7,982 nt of DNA from CANLBN01 sp047634655 (GTDB lineage Bacteria > Pseudomonadota > Gammaproteobacteria > Pseudomonadales > Cellvibrionaceae), in the NCBI GenBank assembly GCA_047634655.1, contig JBLIHY010000098.1, forward strand, positions 1 through 7,982, written 5' to 3'. The notes beneath the pieces were generated by a model. That model was given only the letters and a program-made list of their open reading frames with translations. It had not been told where the DNA came from and ran no database searches. Within the stretch, counting starts at the first letter, position 1; the number at the start of each line of letters is the position of its first letter. Of this stretch, positions 1-6,445 are shown piece after piece. Both the position numbers and the translations under genes were made by a program.

Positions 1-134
1 AACGAAAAATGTATATGGATTTTAGTGTGCAGATTGGCCACTTCAAGCAATCTTTCCAGCCAAGTGATGTAGACCGATTTTCCGTGATAGAGTTCTATCA
101 ATTGCAAACCTTTCTCTATTGTTGGCTCCATCAT
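1..134 (-). CDS. Unrecognised divergent gene, N-terminal fragment cut by window edge
   Basis: Read leftward from an ATG at 134 (a second ATG follows at 131), this frame stays open to the window edge: 44 codons starting MMEPTIEKGLQLIELYHGKS and continuing through a WLERLLEVANLH stretch to IHIHFS. The composition is ordinary for a soluble, helical, charged N-terminus; there is no signal peptide or membrane segment. An AGGGA lies just upstream, only 3 bases from the second ATG, which slightly favours that start. The exactly complementary plus-strand frame is also open (3-155), but it lacks a ribosome site and reads as an unlikely protein, so I take it to be the shadow. I do not recognise the family. 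The gene points away from lgt, whereas many gammaproteobacteria have ptsP upstream of lgt on the same strand. It could still be a chance open frame. Confidence 0.45.
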   Translation of the reverse strand, partial: MMEPTIEKGLQLIELYHGKSVYITWLERLLEVANLHTKIHIHFS

Positions 135-161
135 TCCCTGCGCTTTATTGCCTAGTGCTTA

Positions 162-170
162 TGCTATTAT
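162..170 (+). promoter_or_regulatory. Possible extended -10 promoter element for lgt-thyA
   Basis: TGCTATTAT fits the extended -10 form TGnTATAAT with one mismatch in the hexamer. No good -35 is found at the matching distance, which extended -10 promoters can do without. Transcription would begin near 176-178, leaving about 25 bases before the lgt ATG at 202. This also argues against the upstream in-frame TTG at 148 as the lgt start. The assignment is by motif only. Confidence 0.35.
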
Positions 171-192
171 TCTGCTACTGCTAATCCGCGCG

Positions 193-201
193 ATAATATC
201 A
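193..201 (-). promoter_or_regulatory. Possible extended -10 element for the divergent gene
   Basis: Read on the minus strand this is TGATATTAT, again TGn plus a hexamer one base from TATAAT. It would start a transcript near 186 with a leader of about 50 bases ahead of the frame beginning at 134. It abuts the lgt start codon. No clear -35 is visible. It is weak evidence on its own and depends on the reality of the fragment at 1-134. Confidence 0.2.
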
Positions 202-1068
202 ATGCTGACTTACCCTAATATCGATCCTCTTGCCTTTTCTCTAGGTCCTATCAGTGTTCATTGGTACGGTGTTATGTATCTGCTGGCGTTCGCTACTGGA
301 TGGTGGTTGTCGCATCAACGCAGTAAGCGAATCGATTCTCCCGTACGGCCCAATCAGGTTGAAGATTTGGTGGTTTATTGTGCTTTGGGAGTAATCATCG
401 GTGGTCGCCTGGGCTACGGTATTTTCTATAGTCTCGGCTCCTGGATGGAAGATCCGCTGTGGATTTTCAGAGTATGGGAAGGAGGCATGTCCTTCCACGG
501 TGGTTTACTGGGGGTGGTTGTTGCGACCATGGTCTATTGCCACCGTATCGGCATCTCATTCTATGACCTGATGGATTTTGTTGTCGTCGCCGTTGCGCCT
601 GGATTAGGCTTTGGACGCCTGGGCAACTTTATTGGTCAAGAATTGTGGGGTCGTCAAACGGATGCCTACTGGGGCATGGTATTTCCCAAAGATCCAGAAC
701 AATTGGCACGCCATCCCTCTCAGCTTTACCAGGCCTTTTTAGAGGGCTTTCTGCTATTTTTGATTATCTACTTCTTTGCGAGAAAACCTCGGCCGCGACT
801 CGCGGTCTCCGCTCTCTTCCTCACGCTTTATGGCCTCTTTCGCTTTACTGTAGAATTTGTTCGCGAGCCAGATGCTCACTTGCAGGATTTACTTTTTGGC
901 TGGATGACCCGTGGCCAACAATTAACTCTGCCGATGATGGTAGGTGGTCTTGGCCTGTTGATCTACGCGTACACCAAAGGTTTCGGTAAAGCGGAGCCCG
1001 CTGTCGCTGATAACAAGACCAACAATCGCTCAGCGAAAACTCGTAAATCCGTACACAAAAACAAGTAA
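202..1068 (+). CDS. lgt: Prolipoprotein diacylglyceryl transferase
   Basis: Lgt is an inner-membrane enzyme that moves diacylglyceryl from phosphatidylglycerol to the lipobox cysteine of prolipoproteins, the first step of lipoprotein maturation. The 288-residue protein is of normal family length and strongly hydrophobic, with several membrane segments. The HGG motif has His99 (E. coli His103), the GRLGNF signature has Arg139 (E. coli Arg143), HPSQLY is at 171-176, and FRFTVEF has Arg214 and Glu218 (E. coli Arg239 and Glu243). I chose the ATG at 202 because MLTYPNIDP is the usual family start. An in-frame TTG at 148 would add 18 hydrophobic residues not typical of Lgt and would lie upstream of the putative promoter. 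No strong ribosome site is visible. The C-terminal 28 residues form a hydrophilic Lys/Arg/Asn-rich tail, probably cytoplasmic. thyA follows after 5 bases. Confidence 0.97.
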   Translation: MLTYPNIDPLAFSLGPISVHWYGVMYLLAFATGWWLSHQRSKRIDSPVRPNQVEDLVVYCALGVIIGGRLGYGIFYSLGSWMEDPLWIFRVWEGGMSFHGGLLGVVVATMVYCHRIGISFYDLMDFVVVAVAPGLGFGRLGNFIGQELWGRQTDAYWGMVFPKDPEQLARHPSQLYQAFLEGFLLFLIIYFFARKPRPRLAVSALFLTLYGLFRFTVEFVREPDAHLQDLLFGWMTRGQQLTLPMMVGGLGLLIYAYTKGFGKAEPAVADNKTNNRSAKTRKSVHKNK

Positions 1069-1073
1069 AAATT

Positions 1074-1907
1074 ATGAAGATCTATCTCGATCTCCTCAGT
1101 GAGGTGCTGACTCAAGGTATGCACAAAAGTGACCGCACTGGCACTGGAACCCTGTCGGTTTTTGCTCGTCAGTATCGCCATTCTTTGAAACAAGGCTTTC
1201 CCTTGCTGACCACAAAAAAGTTGCACTTTAAAAGTATTGTCACCGAGCTGATATGGTTTCTGAATGGCGACACCAACACTCGTTGGTTGAATGAAAACGG
1301 CGTTTCCATTTGGAACGAGTGGGCGACTGAGACCGGCGATTTGGGGCCGATTTACGGCAAACAATGGACGCAGTGGCCGACAAAGTCGGGAGCAAACATT
1401 AATCAAATCGATTATGTGGTCAACTGTCTCAAGAATAAACCAGACAGTCGCAGAATTTTATTCCACGGCTGGAATGTGGAATACCTCCCCGACGAAAACA
1501 TAAGCCCTCAGCAAAATGTCGAACAGGGTCGTATGGCCCTACCTCCCTGCCATCTTTTATATCAGTTTTATGTTGCCAATGGTGAGCTATCGCTGCAGTT
1601 GTACATTCGCAGCTCCGATTCATTTCTCGGTTTACCCTACAATATGGCCAGCGCTGCACTGCTGGTACATATGTTGGCCCAACAGTGCGACCTAGATCCG
1701 GGCGAAGTGGTTATTACTACCGGCGACTCTCACATCTACACTAATCATATCGAACAAGTAAAGGAGCAGCTGACTCGCCCACCCAGAACACTGCCAACGC
1801 TGATAATAAAACGCAAACCGGAATCTATTTACGATTACTCTTTCGAGGATTTTTCGCTGGAGGGTTACGAACCGCATCCACACATTAAAGCGCCTGTAGC
1901 TATATAG
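1074..1907 (+). CDS. thyA: Thymidylate synthase
   Basis: ThyA makes dTMP from dUMP in the cytoplasm, using methylenetetrahydrofolate as both carbon donor and reductant. The 277-residue sequence is colinear with E. coli ThyA from MKIYLDLL to the terminal IKAPVAI. The catalytic cysteine is Cys159 in LPPCH. Phosphate-binding arginines are present in SDRTGTGT (Arg21), SRR (126-127) and YIRSSD (Arg179). Asp182 and Asn190 match E. coli Asp169 and Asn177, and Glu59 matches Glu58. Compared with E. coli there is an insertion of about 13 residues just before the active-site cysteine (about 139-153, PDENISPQQNVEQG), a form I recall from Pseudomonas-type enzymes. The gene starts 5 bases after lgt and is probably cotranscribed with it. 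The folA gene that often follows is absent; convergent gspN comes next. Confidence 0.98.
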   Translation: MKIYLDLLSEVLTQGMHKSDRTGTGTLSVFARQYRHSLKQGFPLLTTKKLHFKSIVTELIWFLNGDTNTRWLNENGVSIWNEWATETGDLGPIYGKQWTQWPTKSGANINQIDYVVNCLKNKPDSRRILFHGWNVEYLPDENISPQQNVEQGRMALPPCHLLYQFYVANGELSLQLYIRSSDSFLGLPYNMASAALLVHMLAQQCDLDPGEVVITTGDSHIYTNHIEQVKEQLTRPPRTLPTLIIKRKPESIYDYSFEDFSLEGYEPHPHIKAPVAI

Positions 1908-1918
1908 AAAGCACAGCG

Positions 1919-1960
1919 GGGGTTTTCACGTTATTCTTTGATATCGATCTTGAAAGCCCC
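1919..1960. repeat. Inverted repeat at the thyA/gspN convergent junction
   Basis: GGGGTTTTC (1919-1927) can pair with GAAAGCCCC (1952-1960), giving nine pairs including one G-U, with a 24-base loop. It lies between the thyA stop and the first codons read backwards from the gspN end, where a bidirectional terminator would be expected. No T-run follows on either strand and the loop is large, so a terminator role is only a possibility. Confidence 0.25.
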
Positions 1961-2716
1961 ATTAGCCAGTGGTTCGCCCGCTAATTTCAGCATGGAAGCT
2001 ACGGGACTGTCGCTTGATCGGGGATCTACGGTCCCGGTCAAATGTAAATCAGGCTTGGAACTGCTTAGCTTGCTTAAGCGAAGTTGTAAATCGATCAATG
2101 GTATGGGGGGAGGCGGTGAGTTCTCTGTGTTTTTCCACGATGAAGTGAGTCCGCCGGCGCCGTCATCCGCCCCTTCTCCGCGGATCGTACCCAGCTCGGT
2201 CCACTGGCTGCCATCGTAGATAGAAGCTTCCTGCCAAAGTACGTTGAACTCGCTTTTTGCCAGCGCTGCGCCCGTCCACTCGGTTCGAGGGGACGATAGC
2301 TTAACGGTGCCATCTAATTCGATAACAAAAAGAGAAGTAACAACTTCCATAGGCAGCGTTGCCTGTATATCACTTAATACTAATTTGCCGGAAAAGAGCG
2401 AGTAACAGACTCTCGTTTCGATCCGTTGTCCCGGCGCTCGGGCGGAAAAGTCAGCGCAAGGCTGCAGCAGCATCAAAGTTCTGGGGATAAGCCGCCAGTC
2501 TAATTGGCCCAGTGGCAAAATCTGACCTTTTTGCAACCACTGGCTGTATTCGACCCGACCGCGCCACAAAGTCCCGGAGACATTGCTTACCTGAAAGCCC
2601 GGTGCCATTTGTTGAATTCCATAGACAATCCAGTTGGCGGGTATCGAAAATAGTGTGTACAGCACAAACAGGCAGACGATAAATAAAATCCCGTAGCGTT
2701 TTTTTAGTATGGTCAT
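1931..2716 (-). CDS. gspN: Type II secretion system protein N
   Basis: GspN is an accessory inner-membrane protein of the type II secretion system, present only in some systems and dispensable in some. The 261-residue protein has a short basic N-terminus, one membrane segment (about 9-27) and a periplasmic remainder. Family features visible are SGTLWRGR (47-54), LDWRLIP followed by Leu-rich sequence (72-84), GTVDPR (228-233) and a closing LKLAGEPLANGAF pattern. Cys87 and Cys104 lie in the periplasmic part and might form a disulfide. A low-complexity linker (GADDGAGG, then PPPPIP, about 182-206) interrupts the usual beta-rich C-terminal half. The start is an ATG 10 bases after the gspM stop, without a strong ribosome site. 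It is the last gene of the operon, running into thyA 23 bases away. The family is weakly conserved, so position supports the call as much as sequence does. Confidence 0.9.
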   Translation of the reverse strand: MTILKKRYGILFIVCLFVLYTLFSIPANWIVYGIQQMAPGFQVSNVSGTLWRGRVEYSQWLQKGQILPLGQLDWRLIPRTLMLLQPCADFSARAPGQRIETRVCYSLFSGKLVLSDIQATLPMEVVTSLFVIELDGTVKLSSPRTEWTGAALAKSEFNVLWQEASIYDGSQWTELGTIRGEGADDGAGGLTSSWKNTENSPPPPIPLIDLQLRLSKLSSSKPDLHLTGTVDPRSSDSPVASMLKLAGEPLANGAFKIDIKE

Positions 2717-2726
2717 GGCAGAGTTT

Positions 2727-3206
2727 TTAAGACTTGCGTACTCGCAGGCTGACCATCAAGCGGCCAGAGATTTTTGAAGGCGTTAATGAGAGATCCATTA
2801 CGGTGACATTGTGGCGATATTCGAGCTCGTAAAGCCATTGAACCAGTGCAGAGTAGGCGGCGTCTTCAAGACGCAGTCGAGCATCATCTTTATTGCCGGG
2901 CCGAAAACTGATCATCTCCAGGCCATTCTCTCGCAGAGTGCGATCGATTAAGGTCGTCAGGTTGGTGTTTTCATCAGGATCGGCGACCGTGCTTCCAGTA
3001 TCCTTGAGTCGCGCCACCAGTTGCCGCACTTCGCTGGTTTCATCCTTGGTTTTTTGTAAATACTCGCGAGTTTGTTGTTGCCAGCTCAATAGTGGTAAAA
3101 CCACGAAGAACAACAGCACGCCCAACAGTATAATAACGCTGCCAACACCTACAACCCACTGTTCGCGAGCTTCTAAATCCAACCACCAGCTTGTTAACTT
3201 GTCCAT
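2727..3206 (-). CDS. gspM: Type II secretion system protein M
   Basis: GspM is a bitopic inner-membrane protein of the assembly platform that pairs with GspL. The 159-residue sequence has the expected plan. A short cytoplasmic N-terminus carries the family-like W-x-LEAREQW pattern (about 8-17). One membrane segment follows (about 18-40), then a charged helical stretch likely to form a coiled coil (41-70), and a periplasmic ferredoxin-like domain (about 80-159) ending in the beta strand GRLMVSLRVRKS. The length is normal for the family. The ATG at 3206 comes 8 bases after the gspL stop, with a modest GGAT upstream, so translation probably continues from gspL. There is little invariant sequence in this family; identification rests on the N-terminal motif, topology and position between gspL and gspN. 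Confidence 0.92.
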   Translation of the reverse strand: MDKLTSWWLDLEAREQWVVGVGSVIILLGVLLFFVVLPLLSWQQQTREYLQKTKDETSEVRQLVARLKDTGSTVADPDENTNLTTLIDRTLRENGLEMISFRPGNKDDARLRLEDAAYSALVQWLYELEYRHNVTVMDLSLTPSKISGRLMVSLRVRKS

Positions 3207-3214
3207 ATTTTCGA

Positions 3215-4528
3215 TTATCCGCGGTTGAGTGTTGTTGATAGCCCGACCTCTAGGCGGCCCTGGTAGCCGTCCTGAACGCTGGATGAGTTTTTCAGCTCGG
3301 CGCTCAGGCCCTGTTGATTCAACTCTTGGCTGAGTTGTTCGATAATAGCAAAAGATTTTGCGGAAACATTAATGCGCATTATCTGCTCGCGATGACTGTA
3401 ACTGAGCATCGTCAGGGAGATGTTGAGTTTCTGGACAACCGGCGCTACTTTTGACAGCAAGTAGAGACTGTAACTGGTCTCCTCTTCTCCGGCTTGGTCA
3501 CTGCCCAACATGGATCTTAGCCGACGTACGGGATCGGTGATGGGCCCACGTGGAATCACCGATCGGTAAGCCTCATCGCGCGCCTGCAAAATGGTTCCTT
3601 GTTCTTTGTTTGAAGAATAAATATCGACAAACGTCACTGCAAAAAACACCATAACAGCCGCTGCTGCAAGATAAGCCAACGGTTTTGCTTCGTGCCACCA
3701 ATGGGCGATGGGTGACTGTCTGCCAAACTGACCGTGGCAGAAATTTAGTTGATTTCTCTGTTGTAAATCCACAGGCGGTTGACCGATGACAAGGTCGTAG
3801 TCCACCGCTGGCATCAGTTGTTCTTTTACCAATACCTCGGACTCTGAGTCCTCTACGAATACTTTCACCGACCAAGGATTTTGCAAATCCTGCTGTCTTA
3901 ACAATAGATCTTGCAAGAAGCTATTAGACAGAGCTTGCGTCACCGTGAAGCCGAGACCATTGCTGCGATGACCCCAGCAGGTTCCTTCTTCGGTAAACCA
4001 TAGAATTAATTCATTACCCATTGCCAACAAGCTCTGATAGTCGGCAATGGTGCGCTCGATCACCAGATTGTTATCCCGAAACCATCGAAACAGATTGCTT
4101 AACCAGAGCCTGTCCGCATAAGCAGCGGTAACTACCTCTGCTTCCCGGCGCCCGGCCACGAAAAAAAGACTGTCCACCGGAACCAATACGTCATCTTCGA
4201 TTTGGTAGGGGAGCAGCTTTGAAAAATAGCGCGATTCTTTCTTGTTGTAAGGTACGCAAAAAGTGACAATTTTAGAGCCGGGTAATAGCAAGGTTGCCGG
4301 CTGGGATTCGTTGGAGAGCCAAGCCAGCATTTCTTCACCTGAACCTTCATGAGAAGCGCTCCGCCAGTGGCAGTTGTCATTGGTGAAACCCCAGCGAAAA
4401 CGATACGATGCCCATGCATGGGCATCGTCGGCTTCAAGATCGGCGGGGGCGTCTAAAAGATGATCGCTCGGGGTTTTCTCGACGTTCCAGGTTTCCTCGA
4501 GTAGTTGAATAACGAGTTTTTCACTCAC
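3215..4528 (-). CDS. gspL: Type II secretion system protein L
   Basis: GspL recruits the ATPase GspE from the cytoplasm to the inner-membrane platform and dimerises with GspM through its periplasmic domain. The 437-residue protein, somewhat longer than many homologues, has an actin-like cytoplasmic domain (about 1-275). This contains LLPGSKIVTF (81-90) and the LLPYQIEDDVLVPVDSLFF segment, equivalent to the family's PY-LED motif (105-123). NFCHGQFG (262-269) precedes one membrane helix (about 283-303). The periplasmic part begins with a helix containing YRSVIPRGPITDPVRRLRSML and ends in a ferredoxin-like fold. The start is GTG at 4528, with AAGGG at 4543-4539 as a ribosome site 10 bases away, and 34 bases after the gspK stop. 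A perfect 24-bp palindrome lies within codons 34-42. Confidence 0.95.
   Translation of the reverse strand: MSEKLVIQLLEETWNVEKTPSDHLLDAPADLEADDAHAWASYRFRWGFTNDNCHWRSASHEGSGEEMLAWLSNESQPATLLLPGSKIVTFCVPYNKKESRYFSKLLPYQIEDDVLVPVDSLFFVAGRREAEVVTAAYADRLWLSNLFRWFRDNNLVIERTIADYQSLLAMGNELILWFTEEGTCWGHRSNGLGFTVTQALSNSFLQDLLLRQQDLQNPWSVKVFVEDSESEVLVKEQLMPAVDYDLVIGQPPVDLQQRNQLNFCHGQFGRQSPIAHWWHEAKPLAYLAAAAVMVFFAVTFVDIYSSNKEQGTILQARDEAYRSVIPRGPITDPVRRLRSMLGSDQAGEEETSYSLYLLSKVAPVVQKLNISLTMLSYSHREQIMRINVSAKSFAIIEQLSQELNQQGLSAELKNSSSVQDGYQGRLEVGLSTTLNRG
4405..4428. repeat. Perfect 24-bp palindrome inside gspL
   Basis: The half ACGATGCCCATG is followed immediately by its exact reverse complement, with no spacer. 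As RNA it would form a 10-bp stem closed by a UGCA tetraloop on either strand. It is embedded in gspL codons 34-42 (residues D-D-A-H-A-W-A-S-Y) without disturbing the frame. A 24-bp perfect palindrome is expected by chance far less than once in 8 kb (order of 1 in 2000), so it is unlikely to be pure accident, but its role is not evident. Confidence 0.9.
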
Positions 4529-4562
4529 GGTCTATTCACCCTTATTACCGGTAGCTGTGTTT

Positions 4563-5693
4563 TCACAAAGTGGCCTCGCTACCGCGATGCACAACTTGAG
4601 CCTCTATGACTCCACTGTTACTGCTCGTGCGCTGCAACAGGCTATAGCTTTTGCGCTCTATATTTCCAACTTTCATTTGCGTGCTCAATAAAAAGTACTG
4701 ACTTCCCGTGGAAAGTCCGTCTGCCGGCGGCCAAAGATTTTGGTTGCTACCGAAGACTGCTGCGAAGTCGCCCCCGGAACGGAAGGCCCCGGCAGTTTTA
4801 TAGCCTTCCCGGGGGCCCGCGAAGACCTGGTCGGAAGGTTCATCCGCAACGGGCATCGAAGCCTGTAAAGTTTCTCCCTCCGCGGGCGCAAGGGGCGTCT
4901 CTATGCCCGGTGAGTTTAACGTTCGCATTACCTCTGGCAGAGCCGTGTGGATGTTGATGCCGGCTTTGGTATCTGGCAGGGCAACCACTAACAACTTGAG
5001 GTGTTGGTAAAGGTCGTTTGTCATTCCTTTGATTAAACGCAGTTCGGTAACACTGGTAAATGTCCGATTAGCCGCTCGATAGGGCTCATCCTTCGAAAGA
5101 TAGAAATCATTTTCTGCTCCGCCCACGCCGGTTACCAGGTTGTCACTATCGATCCAGTCGATAACGGCTTGGGTGATTTCCTCAGCTTCTGCCACGGAGA
5201 TAGGAGTATCTTCCTGCGTCTGCAACAAGCGTATAAAACGCTTGTGTTGAGGGGCATATTTTTCGCGGAAGCTGCTTGCATTGGGCTTGCTCAGCTTCGT
5301 TGCCAGCTGATTCAGGTTAAAGCGCCCCTGGGCATCTTCGAGCACCCCTTTGGCTACACCAAAGTCAAAGGTAAAGTCCTTCTCCTCGTCCGAATTGGCC
5401 CATAGCTCCCCCAAATGATCGACATTGGCGCCACCGCCATACGTGTTGAAATCATCGCTTTTATCCTGGCGCAAGACCCAACTTGCAAAGCGTTCTATGC
5501 TGAACCAATACTGATTCAACTGACCGGAATATAGGCGCTGTTCCGCGCGCTTCATCGAGAGTTGAAAGTCGCTGGCAAAATTTACGGTTAGACCGGTAAT
5601 TACGGCTACGACCAGTAGGGCAATGATCAGTATCGTCCCCCGTTGATTGGGTAGGCCCATCTTGTACGTCACTGTTTTATACACCACTGTCAC
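4563..5693 (-). CDS. gspK: Type II secretion system minor pseudopilin K
   Basis: GspK caps the pseudopilus tip together with GspI and GspJ. The 376-residue product has a prepilin-type leader ending in PNQRG, cleaved before Thr20 and followed by a hydrophobic helix (20-36). Position +5 of the mature protein is Ile, not Glu; lack of Glu5 is a known GspK trait. Family sequences follow: GVLEDAQGRFNLNQLA (116-131), ITQAVIDWIDSD (173-184), the metal-site region GGAENDFY (191-198), then Y-R-A-A-N-R, SVTELRLIKGM and INIHTALPEVMRTL (246-259). A Pro/Glu/Gly-rich stretch (about 261-305) lengthens it relative to common homologues. The start is uncertain. GTG at 5693 overlaps the gspJ stop as GTGA, implying coupling. 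ATG at 5660 would give a more typical 8-residue leader (MGLPNQRG). Neither has a good ribosome site. Confidence 0.95.
   Translation of the reverse strand: MTVVYKTVTYKMGLPNQRGTILIIALLVVAVITGLTVNFASDFQLSMKRAEQRLYSGQLNQYWFSIERFASWVLRQDKSDDFNTYGGGANVDHLGELWANSDEEKDFTFDFGVAKGVLEDAQGRFNLNQLATKLSKPNASSFREKYAPQHKRFIRLLQTQEDTPISVAEAEEITQAVIDWIDSDNLVTGVGGAENDFYLSKDEPYRAANRTFTSVTELRLIKGMTNDLYQHLKLLVVALPDTKAGINIHTALPEVMRTLNSPGIETPLAPAEGETLQASMPVADEPSDQVFAGPREGYKTAGAFRSGGDFAAVFGSNQNLWPPADGLSTGSQYFLLSTQMKVGNIERKSYSLLQRTSSNSGVIEAQVVHRGSEATL
4771..4815. repeat. GC-rich inverted repeat within gspK
   Basis: CCCCCGG (4771-4777) pairs with CCGGGGG (4809-4815), and inside it GAAGGC (4782-4787) pairs with GCCTTC (4803-4808), with a 4-base bulge and a 15-base loop. 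This makes a 13-pair imperfect hairpin. It lies in the part of gspK coding for the extended Pro/Gly-rich linker, so biased codon content may account for it. Function is unknown. Confidence 0.4.
5225..5245. repeat. Short hairpin-forming repeat within gspK
   Basis: ACAAGCGT (5225-5232) and ACGCTTGT (5238-5245) are exact reverse complements with a 5-base ATAAA loop on the plus strand. It lies in gspK around the codons for KRFIRLL. A repeat of this size is near what chance gives in 8 kb. Confidence 0.35.
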
Positions 5694-6445
5694 TTCGCCA
5701 TCGATAGAGTGAATACTCTTTCGGTTTCTCCCAGACTAGCCAGGTTGATGCGAACTTTTACGGCGGCGGGCAGGCTAATGGAGCCCGCCGGGCGGCTGGG
5801 TGGCCAGCCGCTCAACCAAGCTTGATCGTTGTATTCTTGAAACGTCGCCGGCAAATATTCGAAGCGTATTTCTTCGATGCCAGTCGCTAGCAAACGTTGT
5901 TGCATTTTCGGTTCCGTACTGCCGTCGACGGGCGTCCAGCTATCCCGCCACAGCGATTTTAGTTCCGAATCGTCGGCCTGTGTCAGGCGGAAGCCAACCA
6001 TGTATAAATTGCTCTGCGGGCGATTTAACAGGTTTTCCCGATTGCCACGGATAAGCTGCAATAAATAATCTTCTTCCCCGGCGATGATGACGTCACTTTG
6101 CGAGAGGATATCGCCATCCACCCCCAGCATTGGGGCTTTAGTCGTACCCAAAGCATTGACCCACGGCCGGGGCAGTGCAAATAATAAATCGTTGCCGAGA
6201 TATTGCCAGACTCTGTCTACCTCGTCGATTTCTCGTACGACCTGCTTTACTCGCTCGTCCGCTCTGATGGCCCCGGCTAGAGAGGTGTAAGCCATTACCG
6301 AGATGGCGGCACCAATGGCAACGGCAATCAGCATTTCTATCAGAGTAAAGCCCAGTTGTTTCCCGAAGACCGATTTTGCGGCCATTTGCCGGTGAACATC
6401 GTTCCTGTAGATGTTTGGTTTATGAAAAGTTGGAAAAAGCGCCAC
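5690..6445 (-). CDS. gspJ: Type II secretion system minor pseudopilin J
   Basis: GspJ is a minor pseudopilin of the GspH-I-J-K tip complex in the periplasm. The product is 251 residues with the longest start. The prepilin leader ends at Gly32 and the mature protein begins FTLIE, with Glu at +5, followed by a hydrophobic helix to about residue 52. The typical helical region EIDEVDRVWQYLGNDLL follows, and the C-terminal beta domain shows ATGIEEIRFEYLP, then W-L-S-G-W-P and LPAAVKVRINL. The GTG start at 6445 overlaps the gspI stop by one base (TAGTG), suggesting coupled translation, but gives a long leader. The ATG at 6385 (codon 21, MAAKSVFGKQLG) gives a more usual 12-residue leader; neither has a clear ribosome site. 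Downstream, gspK overlaps as GTGA. Confidence 0.95.
   Translation of the reverse strand: MALFPTFHKPNIYRNDVHRQMAAKSVFGKQLGFTLIEMLIAVAIGAAISVMAYTSLAGAIRADERVKQVVREIDEVDRVWQYLGNDLLFALPRPWVNALGTTKAPMLGVDGDILSQSDVIIAGEEDYLLQLIRGNRENLLNRPQSNLYMVGFRLTQADDSELKSLWRDSWTPVDGSTEPKMQQRLLATGIEEIRFEYLPATFQEYNDQAWLSGWPPSRPAGSISLPAAVKVRINLASLGETERVFTLSMAK
5792..5811. repeat. Short GC-rich hairpin within gspJ
   Basis: GCGGCTGG (5792-5799) and CCAGCCGC (5804-5811) are exact reverse complements separated by four bases, a compact GC-rich hairpin in the 3' part of gspJ (codons for SGWPPSRP). A CCGCC/GGCGG repeat at 5785-5795 overlaps it. It may be a chance result of Pro/Gly/Arg codons. Confidence 0.4.

Noticed and set aside
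3..155. Plus-strand open frame ending at 155 upstream of lgt
   Set aside because: It is the exact complement, codon for codon, of the better leftward frame starting at 134. It has no visible start or ribosome site and its residues (Cys/Trp/His-rich end) look unlike a normal protein.
148..201. TTG at 148 as the lgt start, adding 18 residues
   Set aside because: The known Lgt N-terminus corresponds to the ATG at 202, no ribosome site precedes 148, and the likely -10 element lies inside this stretch.
1637..1680. Imperfect inverted repeat around CCAGC/GCTGG in thyA
   Set aside because: The arms are short and interrupted and encode conserved ThyA residues, so codon constraint explains them.
2105..2110. 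Run of six G (six C in the gspN coding strand) as a phase-variation tract
   Set aside because: Six bases is short for slippage control, it encodes an ordinary Pro-rich linker and the frame is intact.
3573..3875. Long minus-strand open frame in another register inside gspL, and similar frames inside other genes
   Set aside because: They overlap well-identified genes completely, have no family-like sequence and no ribosome sites; they are shadows of the real frames.
4529..4562. Possible promoter or small gene in the gspK-gspL gap
   Set aside because: Only 34 bases long, with a ribosome site for gspL and no convincing -10/-35 pair.
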